From: Mycobacterium sp. | GTDB lineage: Bacteria; Actinomycetota; Actinomycetes; Mycobacteriales; Mycobacteriaceae | Reading direction: 5' to 3' | NCBI GenBank assembly: GCA_025966225.1 | Contig: JAOPVI010000261.1 | Coordinates: 1-50,988 of the forward strand | Length of the DNA: 50,988 bases | Shown here: in pieces, positions 36,984 through 45,260 of the stretch | How positions within the stretch are numbered: position 1 is the first letter of the stretch | Layout of the letters: every line of letters starts with the position of its first letter | Made by a program: the position numbers and the translations under genes | Notes under the pieces: model-generated | What the model was told of the DNA's origin: nothing | The model's input: the letters and a program-made list of their open reading frames with translations, nothing else | Database searches by the model: none

Positions 36984-37820
36984 GTGGCCGTCAAGGTGGT
37001 GACCGACTCGTCGGCTCGACTGCACCCGGATGAGTTGCAGCGGTGGGGTATTGGGCAGGTCGCACTTCACGTCATAGTCGACGGAGAAGATCTGCGCGAC
37101 GGCAGTGACCAGGTGCCGTACGACGTACACGCGCGCGGGCACGTGACGACCGCCGGTGCCGCGCCAGTGGAACTTGCCGAGGCCTACCGCAAGGCGCTCG
37201 CCGAGAGCGGTGGCGACGGTGTGGTGGCGGTCCACCTGTCGGCGCCCCTTTCGAGCACGTTCAGTTCGGCCGTCGCGGCTGCCCGCGAGTTCGGTCCAGC
37301 GGTGCGCGTGGTGAATTCGCGCTCGGCGGCCATGGGGGTGGGCTTCGTCACCTTGGCCGCGGCTCGCGAAGCTGCTGGCGGTGGTTCGCTCGACGAGGTC
37401 GAGCTGGCCGCCAGGATGGCGATTCCACGCACCCGGGCATTCATCGTCGTGCATCGGCTGGACAACCTTCGCCGCAGCGGGCGCATCGGCACCGCGGCGT
37501 CCTGGCTGGGTACGGCGTTGTCGCTCAAGCCGCTGTTGTGTCTGGACGTGGACGGCCGGTTGGTGCTGGATCAGCGGATCAGGACGGTGTCGAAGGCCCA
37601 CGGGGCCCTGGTCGAGGCGGTCGCGGAATTCGTCGGCGACCGGCGGGCCGCCATCGCCGTGCACCACGTCGACAACCACGACGACGCCGACGTCGTCGGG
37701 GCGGCGCTGACCACCCGGCTGCCCCAGGTCGAATCGCTCACCGTGAGCGACATGGGTCCCGTGCTCTCCGTACACGTCGGTGGCGGCGCGATCGGGGTGT
37801 GTGTGACGGTGGACGCCTGA
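36984..37820 (+). CDS. DegV-family fatty-acid-binding protein
   Basis: 278 residues. DegV/FakB proteins bind a single fatty acid in a buried pocket. The N-terminal VKVVTDSSARLHPDEL and TTAGAAPVELAEAYRKAL, the HLSAPLSSTFSSAVAAA block and the VVHRLDNLRRSGRIG segment are typical. The GTG at 36984 begins two bases after the octT stop; the longer frame upstream is octT shadow. It is the Rv2417c homologue. No kinase partner (FakA) is encoded nearby, so transfer to a lipid pathway is only an inference. The stop overlaps the next start (TGATG). Confidence 0.9.
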   Translation: MAVKVVTDSSARLHPDELQRWGIGQVALHVIVDGEDLRDGSDQVPYDVHARGHVTTAGAAPVELAEAYRKALAESGGDGVVAVHLSAPLSSTFSSAVAAAREFGPAVRVVNSRSAAMGVGFVTLAAAREAAGGGSLDEVELAARMAIPRTRAFIVVHRLDNLRRSGRIGTAASWLGTALSLKPLLCLDVDGRLVLDQRIRTVSKAHGALVEAVAEFVGDRRAAIAVHHVDNHDDADVVGAALTTRLPQVESLTVSDMGPVLSVHVGGGAIGVCVTVDA

Positions 37821-38437
37821 TGACTGCACTGGAACTCGCACGCGACGAACGTTTGGCGTTCGCGGACTTCCTGGCCGGGCTCACGCCAGCACAGTGGGTC
37901 ACCCCGTCGCTGTGCACGGGTTGGACGGTGCGCGACGTGGCCGCCCACTGCGTGAGCTTCGAGGGAATCTCCGGCGGGCAGCTGGCGGTCCGGTTTCTGA
38001 AGGGTCGGTTGCAGACGGATCGCATCAACGCACTCGCCGTCGCCGACCTTGCGGGTAGCTCCACTGAGGACCTCATCGGGCTGCTCCGCGACAACGCATT
38101 GCCACACGGCCTCGGTGCGGGCTTCGGCGGACGGGTCGCCTTGACCGACAACATGATTCACCAGCAGGACATTCGACGCCCGCTGGGCCTTCCGCGAACC
38201 ATCGATTCCGAACGACTGCGTGCCGCACTGGACTTCGTCCGGTACGCACCGACCATCCGGGGTGCCTGGCGGGTACGCGGGGTGAAGCTCGTCGCGACGG
38301 ATGTCGTCTGGTCCCACGGCAAGGGCCCGGAGGTATGCGGCCCCGGAGAGGCGCTGTTGATGGTCATGGCCGGGCGCACCGAGGCGTTGGGCGATCTCGA
38401 CGGGTCCGGCGTGGCCCACCTCTCGTCACACGTCTGA
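37820..38437 (+). CDS. Maleylpyruvate isomerase-family / DinB-like mycothiol-dependent enzyme
   Basis: 205 residues with the actinobacterial MDMPI N-terminal (DinB-like) four-helix domain: LARDERLAFADFLAGLTPAQ and TPSLCTGWTVRDVAAHCVSF, with a His typical of the metal site, then FGGRVALTDNMIHQQDIRRP with a second His. Family members use mycothiol as cofactor or thiol substrate, but only a few have known reactions, so the substrate here is open. The atg at 37820 overlaps the degV stop. In M. tuberculosis eis follows this degV; here this gene stands there instead. Confidence 0.8.
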   Translation: MTALELARDERLAFADFLAGLTPAQWVTPSLCTGWTVRDVAAHCVSFEGISGGQLAVRFLKGRLQTDRINALAVADLAGSSTEDLIGLLRDNALPHGLGAGFGGRVALTDNMIHQQDIRRPLGLPRTIDSERLRAALDFVRYAPTIRGAWRVRGVKLVATDVVWSHGKGPEVCGPGEALLMVMAGRTEALGDLDGSGVAHLSSHV

Positions 38438-38575
38438 GCGGCCGCGACGCGGCTCGTCCGACGCAAGTGAACTCCCTCGGCGGAGAAGCGGGCCGAAAAT
38501 GTGTCGGAATACTGGCGGCTGCGCGCTCGTATCGGTATGGCGGCAGACGCCGCGACTGTCCTAGAGGAGCTCAGC

Positions 38576-38821
38576 ATGCGAGTGAACACCAGCACCGTTG
38601 CCGCGAGCGCCAAGCTAGTCGTCGCTGCGGGTGCCATCGCGGTCGGTGCGCTGGCGCTGGGCACACCGACTGCCCATGCAGACGAGACGGTCGTCGATCA
38701 GTCCACCGTCGTCGAGCAGCAGTCAAACGTCGGCGCAGGAGATCAAACCACCACCGAACGCCGCAAGGGCCGGGTCTACGTCATCGGCAAGACCACGAAG
38801 CCACACACACGCCAGGGGTAG
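38576..38821 (+). CDS. Small secreted protein of unknown function
   Basis: 81 residues from the atg at 38576, which has AGAGGAG seven bases upstream. The first 33 residues form a clear signal peptide (MRVNTSTVAASAKLVVAAG, hydrophobic core, then PTAHA before DE). The mature part is only about 48 residues, polar, with Gln/Val/Thr-rich DQSTVVEQQSNVG and a basic end (RRKGRVYVIGKTTKPHTRQG). I recognise no domain. It is not part of the upstream operon (138-base gap) and is convergent with the following gene. Confidence 0.7.
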   Translation: MRVNTSTVAASAKLVVAAGAIAVGALALGTPTAHADETVVDQSTVVEQQSNVGAGDQTTTERRKGRVYVIGKTTKPHTRQG

Positions 38822-38843
38822 TCGACGCGCCGGCGGTGCCGAA

Positions 38844-39902
38844 CTAGCCGGAGCATCGTCCGGTAACCGGCGGCAGGTCCTTCAGGGTCACGATGCCCGG
38901 CGCCGCCGCCACCACGGCAGGTACTGCGTTGGTGACCGGCATCGCGGTGTAGATCATGCCGAGCCCCATGAAACCCGGTTCCGTCCAATCCCGCGGCGGC
39001 AGGCAGTGCAGCACCGTGCGCATGTTCGGCGTTCCGAACACCTGGATGACGTGTCCGTGCTCCAGGGGCTTGGGCGGCGTCACGTGGTTGCCCATGGTCC
39101 AATTGAAGCCGACGCTGACGACGTTCTTGTCGCCGACCCAGCCGCGGTGATAGCCGTACACGCCGCCGACGGTGCCCCCGGGGATCTGCATGAAGCCAAG
39201 GTCGCTGTCGCCCGTTGCGGTGGTGAACTCGACGTCGAACGTCATCCTGTCTAGGTTGGCGCCAATCGCGTCGGCCATCATCGCGGCCGACTCGGCGAAG
39301 ACCTCGCTCTCCCTTCGCACGCTCTCGGCCAGTCCCGGCGTCTCGGGATCCATGGAGAAGCCCATCGCGGCCTGCGTCCCAGCCGACTCATATGTCGAGC
39401 AGTCGACTGATTCGGTGATGCGGATCTCGTCGACTTGCTCGCACGCCCCGGACAGCACCATGCCGACCATGTTGGTCATGCCGGGATGCGCGCCGCTGCC
39501 GAAGATCGTGGAATTGCCCGTCTCGCAAGCCTTCCGGATGCGTTCGAGGTCTTCCGGCGTCTGCTTTCCTCCGGTGATCCACGCCGCGCTGGAGCACACG
39601 TTCACGCCGGCTTCGAGCAGCCGCGCCAGCTCGTCGACGTCGGGCCACAGCGGGTTGTAACAGCAGGCGTCCGGCTTCAGCGCGATCAGCGCGTCGATGT
39701 CGTTGGTGGCCGCGACACCTGTGGGTGCGGGCCAGCCGGCCAATTCGGCGGCGTCCACACCCACCTTGTCCGCTCCGTGCGCATACACCCCGACCAGCTC
39801 CATGTCGTCGCGTCCGATGATCGCGTGCAGCGAGCGCCTACCGATGTTGCCGGTAGTCCACTGGATCACCCGGAGTGGACGGTCAGCTGTAGTCGTCGTC
39901 AT
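38844..39902 (-). CDS. Dihydrodipicolinate reductase-like / NAD(P)-dependent amine dehydrogenase family protein
   Basis: 352 residues. The Rossmann start LRVIQWTTGNIGRRSLHAII is typical of the large mycobacterial family related to DapB and 2,4-diaminopentanoate dehydrogenase. Later segments are NPLWPDVDELARLLEAG, IFGSGAHPGMTNMVGMVLSG and FTTATGDSDLGFMQIPGGTV. It is not the lysine-pathway DapB, which is shorter. The atg at 39902 has GAGGAGG upstream. It is divergent from the amidase gene over 94 bases that include the palindrome GTATAC. The substrate is unknown; lipid or aldehyde reduction has been suggested for the family only by annotation. Confidence 0.8.
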   Translation of the reverse strand: MTTTTADRPLRVIQWTTGNIGRRSLHAIIGRDDMELVGVYAHGADKVGVDAAELAGWPAPTGVAATNDIDALIALKPDACCYNPLWPDVDELARLLEAGVNVCSSAAWITGGKQTPEDLERIRKACETGNSTIFGSGAHPGMTNMVGMVLSGACEQVDEIRITESVDCSTYESAGTQAAMGFSMDPETPGLAESVRRESEVFAESAAMMADAIGANLDRMTFDVEFTTATGDSDLGFMQIPGGTVGGVYGYHRGWVGDKNVVSVGFNWTMGNHVTPPKPLEHGHVIQVFGTPNMRTVLHCLPPRDWTEPGFMGLGMIYTAMPVTNAVPAVVAAAPGIVTLKDLPPVTGRCSG

Positions 39903-39996
39903 GTGCGCCTCCTCGTTGCGGCCATATCGGTAGACACCTTCGCAACTATGTATACGTGAATACCTGCTCGACGGGCCGACGGCCCGAAGCGCTGGC

Positions 39997-41040
39997 ATGA
40001 TCTCAGTGATGCACCAGTTCCTGCCCGCGAGCCCGTCGACGGTGCACTGGGGTTACTTCGATCCGCGGCTGACGCCGACGTTGACCGTTGCCTCAGGCGA
40101 CCTCGTTTCCATCGAAACGCTCACCCACCACGCCGGTGACGCGCCCGACCTGCTGATGGATCCGGGCATTGCGGAGGTTTTCGACCTCGTCACCGACCGG
40201 GGTCCGGGGCCGCATCTGCTCACCGGTCCCATCGCGGTCGAGGGCGCCCGCCCTGGCGACGTGCTGCAGGTGGACATCCTGGAGGCGGTCCCGCGGCTGC
40301 CCTACGGTTCCAATCTCGCCGCGCACTGGGGCCACCTCTACGCCGAGCTGCCGACCGAACGGGTGACGGTCTACGAACTGGACACTCGCGCGATGCTCGG
40401 ACGGGCGCTCTTCGGCTACGACTGGACGGCCACGCCGCTGGCCGACGCCCCCGGCACGATCGTCGTGCCCGAGCCCGCCACCCGCGAACTCGCGCTGCCC
40501 GGCGTCGTCATCCCGCTGCGGCCGCACTTCGGCACGATGGGCGTCGCGCCCGCCGAGCCCGAGCGGGTGTCGTCGGTGCCGCCCGGCGACCATGGCGGCA
40601 ACGTCGACAACTGGCGGATCGGCGCGGGCGGCCGCATGTACTTCCCGGTGCAGGTGCCGGGTGCGTTGCTGTCGGTCGGCGACCCCCACGTCTCACAGGG
40701 AGACGGCGAGCTCAGCGGGACTGCTCTGGAGTCATCGCTGAATGGACTGTTGCGGTTGACGATTCGCCGTGACCTGCCCTTCACCGTGCCCGTCCTCGAG
40801 ACATCGACCGAGCTGCTGGTGCACGGCTTCGGAGACACTCTCGACGAGGCGATGAAGGCCGCGGCGCTACGGACGCTCGACCTCTTGGAGCACCATTTCG
40901 GCCAGACCCGCGTGGACGCTTACTCGTTCATGTCGGTTGCCGTCGACTTCACCGTCACACAGGTCGTGGACCAACGACAGGGCGTCCACGCCAGAATCGA
41001 CAAGCGATGCTTCCCTCGGTGGTCGGAATCGGCGGCGTGA
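39997..41040 (+). CDS. Acetamidase/formamidase family protein
   Basis: 347 residues of the FmdA/AmdA fold; members hydrolyse small amides to ammonia and an acid using metal. The family segments are TVHWGYFDPRLTPTLTVASG, GPHLLTGPIAVEGARPGDVL, PPGDHGGNVDNWRIGAGGRM and VSQGDGELSGTALE, with conserved His/Asp residues of the metal site. The atg at 39997 is the first good start; another lies at 40009. The RidA gene that follows overlaps its stop, so both are expressed together. Amidase and RidA could form a small nitrogen-scavenging unit in which RidA removes reactive enamine products. Confidence 0.87.
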   Translation: MISVMHQFLPASPSTVHWGYFDPRLTPTLTVASGDLVSIETLTHHAGDAPDLLMDPGIAEVFDLVTDRGPGPHLLTGPIAVEGARPGDVLQVDILEAVPRLPYGSNLAAHWGHLYAELPTERVTVYELDTRAMLGRALFGYDWTATPLADAPGTIVVPEPATRELALPGVVIPLRPHFGTMGVAPAEPERVSSVPPGDHGGNVDNWRIGAGGRMYFPVQVPGALLSVGDPHVSQGDGELSGTALESSLNGLLRLTIRRDLPFTVPVLETSTELLVHGFGDTLDEAMKAAALRTLDLLEHHFGQTRVDAYSFMSVAVDFTVTQVVDQRQGVHARIDKRCFPRWSESAA

Positions 41041-41441
41041 CGGGCATCCGCGCGTTCACGTTCACCCCGGACGACGGCGTGCCGCCGGCGGTTGCCCCCT
41101 TCGCACACGCCACCGCCGCGGGCCAGACCCTGTACGTCACCGGCCAGATGCCCACTGACCTCGACGGCGCCGTGGTGGGCCGCGACGTCGCTGCTCAGAC
41201 GGATCAGGTGCTTCGAAACCTGTTGCGGGTCACCGAGCTCTGCGGCGGTGAACTCGGTGACGTCGTCTCGGTACGCGCCTACCTGGTCGACTGGGCGGAT
41301 TACGCCGCCTTCAACGATGCCTACGCGGCATGGTTTCCCGCCCGCTTCCCGTCTCGCACTTGCGTCGGGGTCACGGGACTTGCAGTCGGAGCGCTCGTCG
41401 AGCTCGACTGGACGTGTTGGCGCAACGACGGCTGGAGTTAG
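41037..41441 (+). CDS. RidA/YjgF-family protein
   Basis: 134 residues with the RidA core: PFAHATAAGQTLYVTGQMPT, AAQTDQVLRNLLRVTELCGG and DVVSVRAYLVDWADYAAFND, and the PSRTCVGVTGLAVGALVELD end including the conserved Arg that contacts the imine/carboxylate. RidA proteins hydrolyse reactive 2-aminoacrylate-type enamines. The GTG at 41037 overlaps the amidase stop in a GTGA. The longer frame upstream belongs to the amidase. About 100 bases separate it from comEA. Confidence 0.9.
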   Translation: MTGIRAFTFTPDDGVPPAVAPFAHATAAGQTLYVTGQMPTDLDGAVVGRDVAAQTDQVLRNLLRVTELCGGELGDVVSVRAYLVDWADYAAFNDAYAAWFPARFPSRTCVGVTGLAVGALVELDWTCWRNDGWS

Positions 41442-41530
41442 TGGCCACCACGCTCATCCACAGCCGCGAGTTGCTCCACAGGCAGGCGGCCGCGACGAGG
41501 TGATGTGCCGGTTCCGTCGACCAGCGTGCC

Positions 41531-41536
41531 TACCGT
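41531..41536 (+). promoter_or_regulatory. -10 hexamer of comEA
   Basis: TACCGT ends seven bases before the atg at 41544, which supports that start and a leaderless message. Confidence 0.45.
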
Positions 41537-41543
41537 CGCGGAC

Positions 41544-42374
41544 ATGCGATCCGAACTGCCCGCCGACCGCGTGCGCCGTCGCCTTGCCGGGGAATCCAAC
41601 CCCGGGGCCGAGGCCGAGCCGGCTCCTGGTGTCGACGACGACGCCACTGATACGTCGCTCTCGCGGTGGCTACCCGACACGGGCGGCGCCGCGCCGAACT
41701 GGATGGCCACCATCCGCGCGGACCCGGGCCGGTCGGGTGTCATCGCGCTGGGTTTGCTCGGGCTGGTGGCCGTGTTGGTCACCATCTTCACGCTGGCGCA
41801 CGACGACGGGCCGCGGGTCGTGTCAGCCAACCTTCCTCCGGTTCAGCCTGTTTCGTCCACGGGTGCGACGGCGTCGGGACAGGCACCCGCGGCGGACGCG
41901 CGGGTGGTGGTCAGCGTGGTGGGGCTGGTGCGTGAGCCCGGGCTGGTGACGCTCGGGCCGGGGGCGCGGATCGCCGATGCTCTCGATGCCGCCGGTGGAG
42001 CACTCGACGGCGCCGATCTGACGGGGCTGAACATGGCCCGCCGCGTCGCCGACGGCGAGCAGATCGTGGTCGGCCTCGGCTCTGCCCCTGGCGCCCCGCC
42101 TGCGATGGGCAGTTCCGTCAGCACACCGCCGGCTGGCGGACCTGCCACGTCGGACGCGGGGGCGCACGGTTCGGCGCCGGACGCGCCGGTCGACCTCAAC
42201 GCGGCGACGATCGAGCAACTCGACGCCCTTCCTGGGGTCGGACCCGTCACCGCATCGGCGATCGTGGAATGGCGCACGGCGAACGGCCGCTTCGCCAACG
42301 TCGAGCAACTTGGCGAGGTCGACGGGATCGGTCCGGCGCGGCTGGAGAAGCTGCGCGAGTTGGTCCATGTGTGA
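41544..42374 (+). CDS. comEA: ComEA-like DNA-binding membrane protein
   Basis: About 276 residues. The N-terminal cytoplasmic part of about 65 residues is polar. One membrane helix follows (GVIALGLLGLVAVLVTIFTL). Outside lie an SLBB-like segment (VVVSVVGLVREPGLVTLGPG) and a C-terminal double helix-hairpin-helix (VDLNAATIEQLDALPGVGPV, NVEQLGEVDGIGPARLEKLR) that binds DNA without sequence preference. It is the Rv2415c homologue. With comEC it resembles the DNA-uptake pair, although natural transformation is not established in mycobacteria. The stop overlaps comEC. Confidence 0.9.
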   Translation: MRSELPADRVRRRLAGESNPGAEAEPAPGVDDDATDTSLSRWLPDTGGAAPNWMATIRADPGRSGVIALGLLGLVAVLVTIFTLAHDDGPRVVSANLPPVQPVSSTGATASGQAPAADARVVVSVVGLVREPGLVTLGPGARIADALDAAGGALDGADLTGLNMARRVADGEQIVVGLGSAPGAPPAMGSSVSTPPAGGPATSDAGAHGSAPDAPVDLNAATIEQLDALPGVGPVTASAIVEWRTANGRFANVEQLGEVDGIGPARLEKLRELVHV

Positions 42375-43921
42375 CCGCCCCCGGACCTCGCCCCACCGGC
42401 CTGGACCTGCGGCTGGTACCGGCGGCGCTGACGAGCTGGGCGGTGACAGCGGCTGGAATCGTCTGGCCGCCATGGTCATCGATCTGGGTGGTGCTGGCGG
42501 CCGCGGTCGTGGCGGCGGCTGCGACGTGGTGGGCCAGCCGACGCAACCCGGCGTTGCAGCAAGCCCGCTGGCCCGGCGTCGTGGCCGTCGTGACGGTCGG
42601 TGTGGCGTTCGCGATCTCCATCGGCCTTCGGATGCACGACATTGCCCAACATCCCATCGTCGCCCGCTACGGCACCACGGCCTCCGTCGTCGTCAGCCCG
42701 AACGAATCGCCACGGTTCCTCGGCGGCTCGCGGCTGATGTTTCGCGGTTCCCTGCAGGCGTTGGACGGGGCCGAATCGTATGGCCGGGTCGTCGTCTTCG
42801 GGTCGGTCGTCGGATACGACGAGCTGACCGCGGGCCGCCCGGTGACGTTCCGCGCCCGCATCGGGCGGCCCACCCGGCCCGAACTCACCGTGGCGGTGCT
42901 TTCGGCGACGGGGGAGCCCACGCTCGGTCGGGCGCCCGGTTGGCAACGGGTGGCCGCGGGGGTGCGGACCGAATTCGCCGACGCCGCCCGCGCCGTCCTG
43001 CCCGCCGATCAGGCCGCGATGTTGCCCGCGCTGGTGCTCGGCGACACGTCGGCCGTGCCTGCCCAGACCGACTCCGAGTTCCGAACGGCCGGGCTGACCC
43101 ACCTGACCGCGGTGTCGGGCGCGAACGTCACCATCGTGTGCGGGGCGGTCCTGCTCACTGCTGCGGTGATCGGACCGCGCGCGGCGGCCGCGGCAGCCGC
43201 GGTCGCACTCGTGGCGTTCGTCGCCGTGGTCCAGCCGTCGGCCAGTGTGCTGCGCGCCGCGGTGATGGGCGCCATCGCGTTGTTCGCCGTCGTGTCCCGC
43301 AGACGACGTCAGGCGGTGCCTGCGTTGTCCGCCAGTGTGATCGTGCTGATGATCGTCGCGCCGGAGTTGGCCGTCGACCTCGGCTTCACGCTGTCCGTCG
43401 TGGCCACGGCCGCACTCGTTGTGATCGCGCCGGTCTGGTCCCGTCGGCTGGTCGGCCGTGGCTGGCCAAAGCCGCTTGCGGACGCCGTCGTGGTTGCATT
43501 GGCCGCACAGTTGGTCACCGCCCCGATCATCGCAGGCATGTCGGGCACCTTCAGCGTGGTCTCTGTCATTGCGAATCTCGCTGTCGCAGTGGTCATTCCA
43601 CCCATTACGGTGATCGGCACCGTGGCGGCCACGCTGTCGACGCTCTGGCCTTCGGCGACCCGCCTGCTGGTCCGGTTCACCGGACCCGAGTTGTGGTGGC
43701 TCTTGCACATGGCGCACTGGACTGCGGCGATCCCAGGGGCGAGCGTGCCGGTGCCGTCGGGGTTGGCGGGCGTCGGGTGCCTGGCGGCGGCCGGGGTCGC
43801 CGTCGTGGTCGGGTGGCGTTGGCGCTGGGGGCGCACGGCGGTGGCCGTCGCGCTCCTGGGCCTGCTGGCGTGGTCGGCAGGCCACGGTGTCGGCGGTGTC
43901 GGCGCTGTCGGGCCGTCATGA
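42371..43921 (+). CDS. comEC: ComEC-like DNA channel protein (short form)
   Basis: 516 residues, polytopic membrane protein with about ten helices. The N-terminal part has two helices and an OB-like external segment. The Competence domain holds [20 protein letters not shown] and [20 protein letters not shown], the diagnostic ComEC segment. Many ComEC proteins carry a C-terminal metallo-beta-lactamase nuclease domain of about 250 residues; here the protein ends after the last helices ([20 protein letters not shown]). The same short form is typical of mycobacteria. The GTG at 42371 overlaps the comEA stop (GTGA). Confidence 0.9.
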   Translation: MTAPGPRPTGLDLRLVPAALTSWAVTAAGIVWPPWSSIWVVLAAAVVAAAATWWASRRNPALQQARWPGVVAVVTVGVAFAISIGLRMHDIAQHPIVARYGTTASVVVSPNESPRFLGGSRLMFRGSLQALDGAESYGRVVVFGSVVGYDELTAGRPVTFRARIGRPTRPELTVAVLSATGEPTLGRAPGWQRVAAGVRTEFADAARAVLPADQAAMLPALVLGDTSAVPAQTDSEFRTAGLTHLTAVSGANVTIVCGAVLLTAAVIGPRAAAAAAAVALVAFVAVVQPSASVLRAAVMGAIALFAVVSRRRRQAVPALSASVIVLMIVAPELAVDLGFTLSVVATAALVVIAPVWSRRLVGRGWPKPLADAVVVALAAQLVTAPIIAGMSGTFSVVSVIANLAVAVVIPPITVIGTVAATLSTLWPSATRLLVRFTGPELWWLLHMAHWTAAIPGASVPVPSGLAGVGCLAAAGVAVVVGWRWRWGRTAVAVALLGLLAWSAGHGVGGVGAVGPS

Positions 43922-43934
43922 CACGATCAACCGC

Positions 43935-44891
43935 GTGAGCCAACTGCACCTCGTGCTGGGTGAGGAGGACCTGTTCGTCGAGCGCGCCATCGCCGGCGTG
44001 CTGCGTTCGGCCCGTCAGCAGGCTGGGACCGACGACATTCCCATCGACCGGCTACGCGCCGGTGAGGTCGGAACCAGCGAACTCGCCGAGTTGTTGAGCC
44101 CGTCGTTGTTCGCCGACGAGCGGGTCGTCGTGCTCGAAGCGGCCGCCGAGGCCGGAAAGGATGCCGTCGCGCTCATCGCGGCGACCGCGGCCGACCTTCC
44201 CGACGGCACCATGCTCGTCGTCGTGCACTCGGGCGGTGGGCGCGCCAAGGCGCTGGCAGACCAACTGCAGAAGCTCGGCGCAGAGGTCCACCAATGCCCC
44301 AAGATCAAGTGGCCAAACGAGCTGGTGGGCTTCGTCCGATCGGAGTTTCGATCGCTGAAGGTCAAGGTCGACGAAGCGACCCTCGCTGCGCTCGTCGATG
44401 CGGTCGGGTCCGATCTGCGCGAACTGGCCGCGGCGTGCTCACAGCTGGTGGCGGATACCGGTGGCGTCGTGGACGCGGCGGCGATCCGTCGGTATCACGT
44501 CGGTAAGGCCGAGGTGAAGGGCTACGACATCGCTGACATGGCCGTCATCGGCGACATCGCGGGTGCCGCCGAGGCCTTGCGGTGGGCGATGCTTCGGAAG
44601 GAGCCGCCAACGGTGGTGATCGCCGACGCGTTGGGCGAGGCGATGCACGCCATCGCCCGGATCCGGCCGCTGTCCGGAGACCCGTATCAACTCGCGGGCG
44701 AGGTCGGGATGCCGCCAAAGCGGGTGGAGAAGGCTCAGAAGCAGGCGCGACGCTGGTCGAAGGAGTCCGTGGCGGAGGCCATCAGGGTGGTGGCGACGCT
44801 CAACGGAGACGTCAAGGGCGTCGCGGCGGACGCCGACTACGCACTGGAGTCGGCGGTCCGCAGGGTCGCCGAGCTAGCCGGAGGAAGTTGA
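43935..44891 (+). CDS. holA: DNA polymerase III subunit delta
   Basis: 318-residue clamp-loader subunit that opens the sliding clamp. It starts with [20 protein letters not shown], contains [20 protein letters not shown] and the central [20 protein letters not shown], and ends in a helical domain ([20 protein letters not shown]). There is no P-loop, as expected for delta. The GTG at 43935 is 14 bases after comEC. M. tuberculosis has the same comEC-holA order (Rv2413c). The gene ends five bases before the stop of rpsT on the other strand. Confidence 0.93.
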   Translation: MSQLHLVLGEEDLFVERAIAGVLRSARQQAGTDDIPIDRLRAGEVGTSELAELLSPSLFADERVVVLEAAAEAGKDAVALIAATAADLPDGTMLVVVHSGGGRAKALADQLQKLGAEVHQCPKIKWPNELVGFVRSEFRSLKVKVDEATLAALVDAVGSDLRELAAACSQLVADTGGVVDAAAIRRYHVGKAEVKGYDIADMAVIGDIAGAAEALRWAMLRKEPPTVVIADALGEAMHAIARIRPLSGDPYQLAGEVGMPPKRVEKAQKQARRWSKESVAEAIRVVATLNGDVKGVAADADYALESAVRRVAELAGGS

Positions 44892-44895
44892 GTGC

Positions 44896-45156
44896 TTAGA
44901 GCCTGTTGAGGGCAGTCGTCAGCGCCGACTTCTTGTTGGCAGCCTGGTTCTTGTGAATCACGCCCTTGCTGGCAGCCTTGTCCAGCTTGCGGTTGGTCGT
45001 CACCAGCAACTCGGCGGCCTTTTCCTTCTCACCAGCGTCGATGGCCGCGCGGAGCCCGCGGACAGCAGTGCGAAGTGACGACTTCACCGACTGATTGCGC
45101 AGCCTGCGGCGCTCGTTGGTGAGAATCCGCTTCTGCTGCGACTTGATGTTGGCCAC
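44896..45156 (-). CDS. rpsT: 30S ribosomal protein bS20
   Basis: 86 residues, basic. The start [20 protein letters not shown] and the end [20 protein letters not shown] are diagnostic; bS20 binds 16S rRNA early in 30S assembly. The GTG at 45156 has AGAAGGA on the minus strand a few bases upstream; the frame extends further but without similarity. It stands alone and is transcribed opposite to holA, as in M. tuberculosis. The minus-strand TAGTCT near 45230 is a possible -10. Confidence 0.97.
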   Translation of the reverse strand: MANIKSQQKRILTNERRRLRNQSVKSSLRTAVRGLRAAIDAGEKEKAAELLVTTNRKLDKAASKGVIHKNQAANKKSALTTALNRL

Positions 45157-45260
45157 GCGTGTAGTTCCTTCTAAATCTGTGCTGGGATGGAAAAGCTCAT
45201 GAGTGCCCGGTAACGGACAGCGTTCGATAAGACTACCAGCGACGTCACGAATCCCCCAAA

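Noticed and set aside
42371-43921. Truncated comEC
   Set aside because: The missing metallo-beta-lactamase domain is normal for the mycobacterial form, and the gene ends cleanly before holA.
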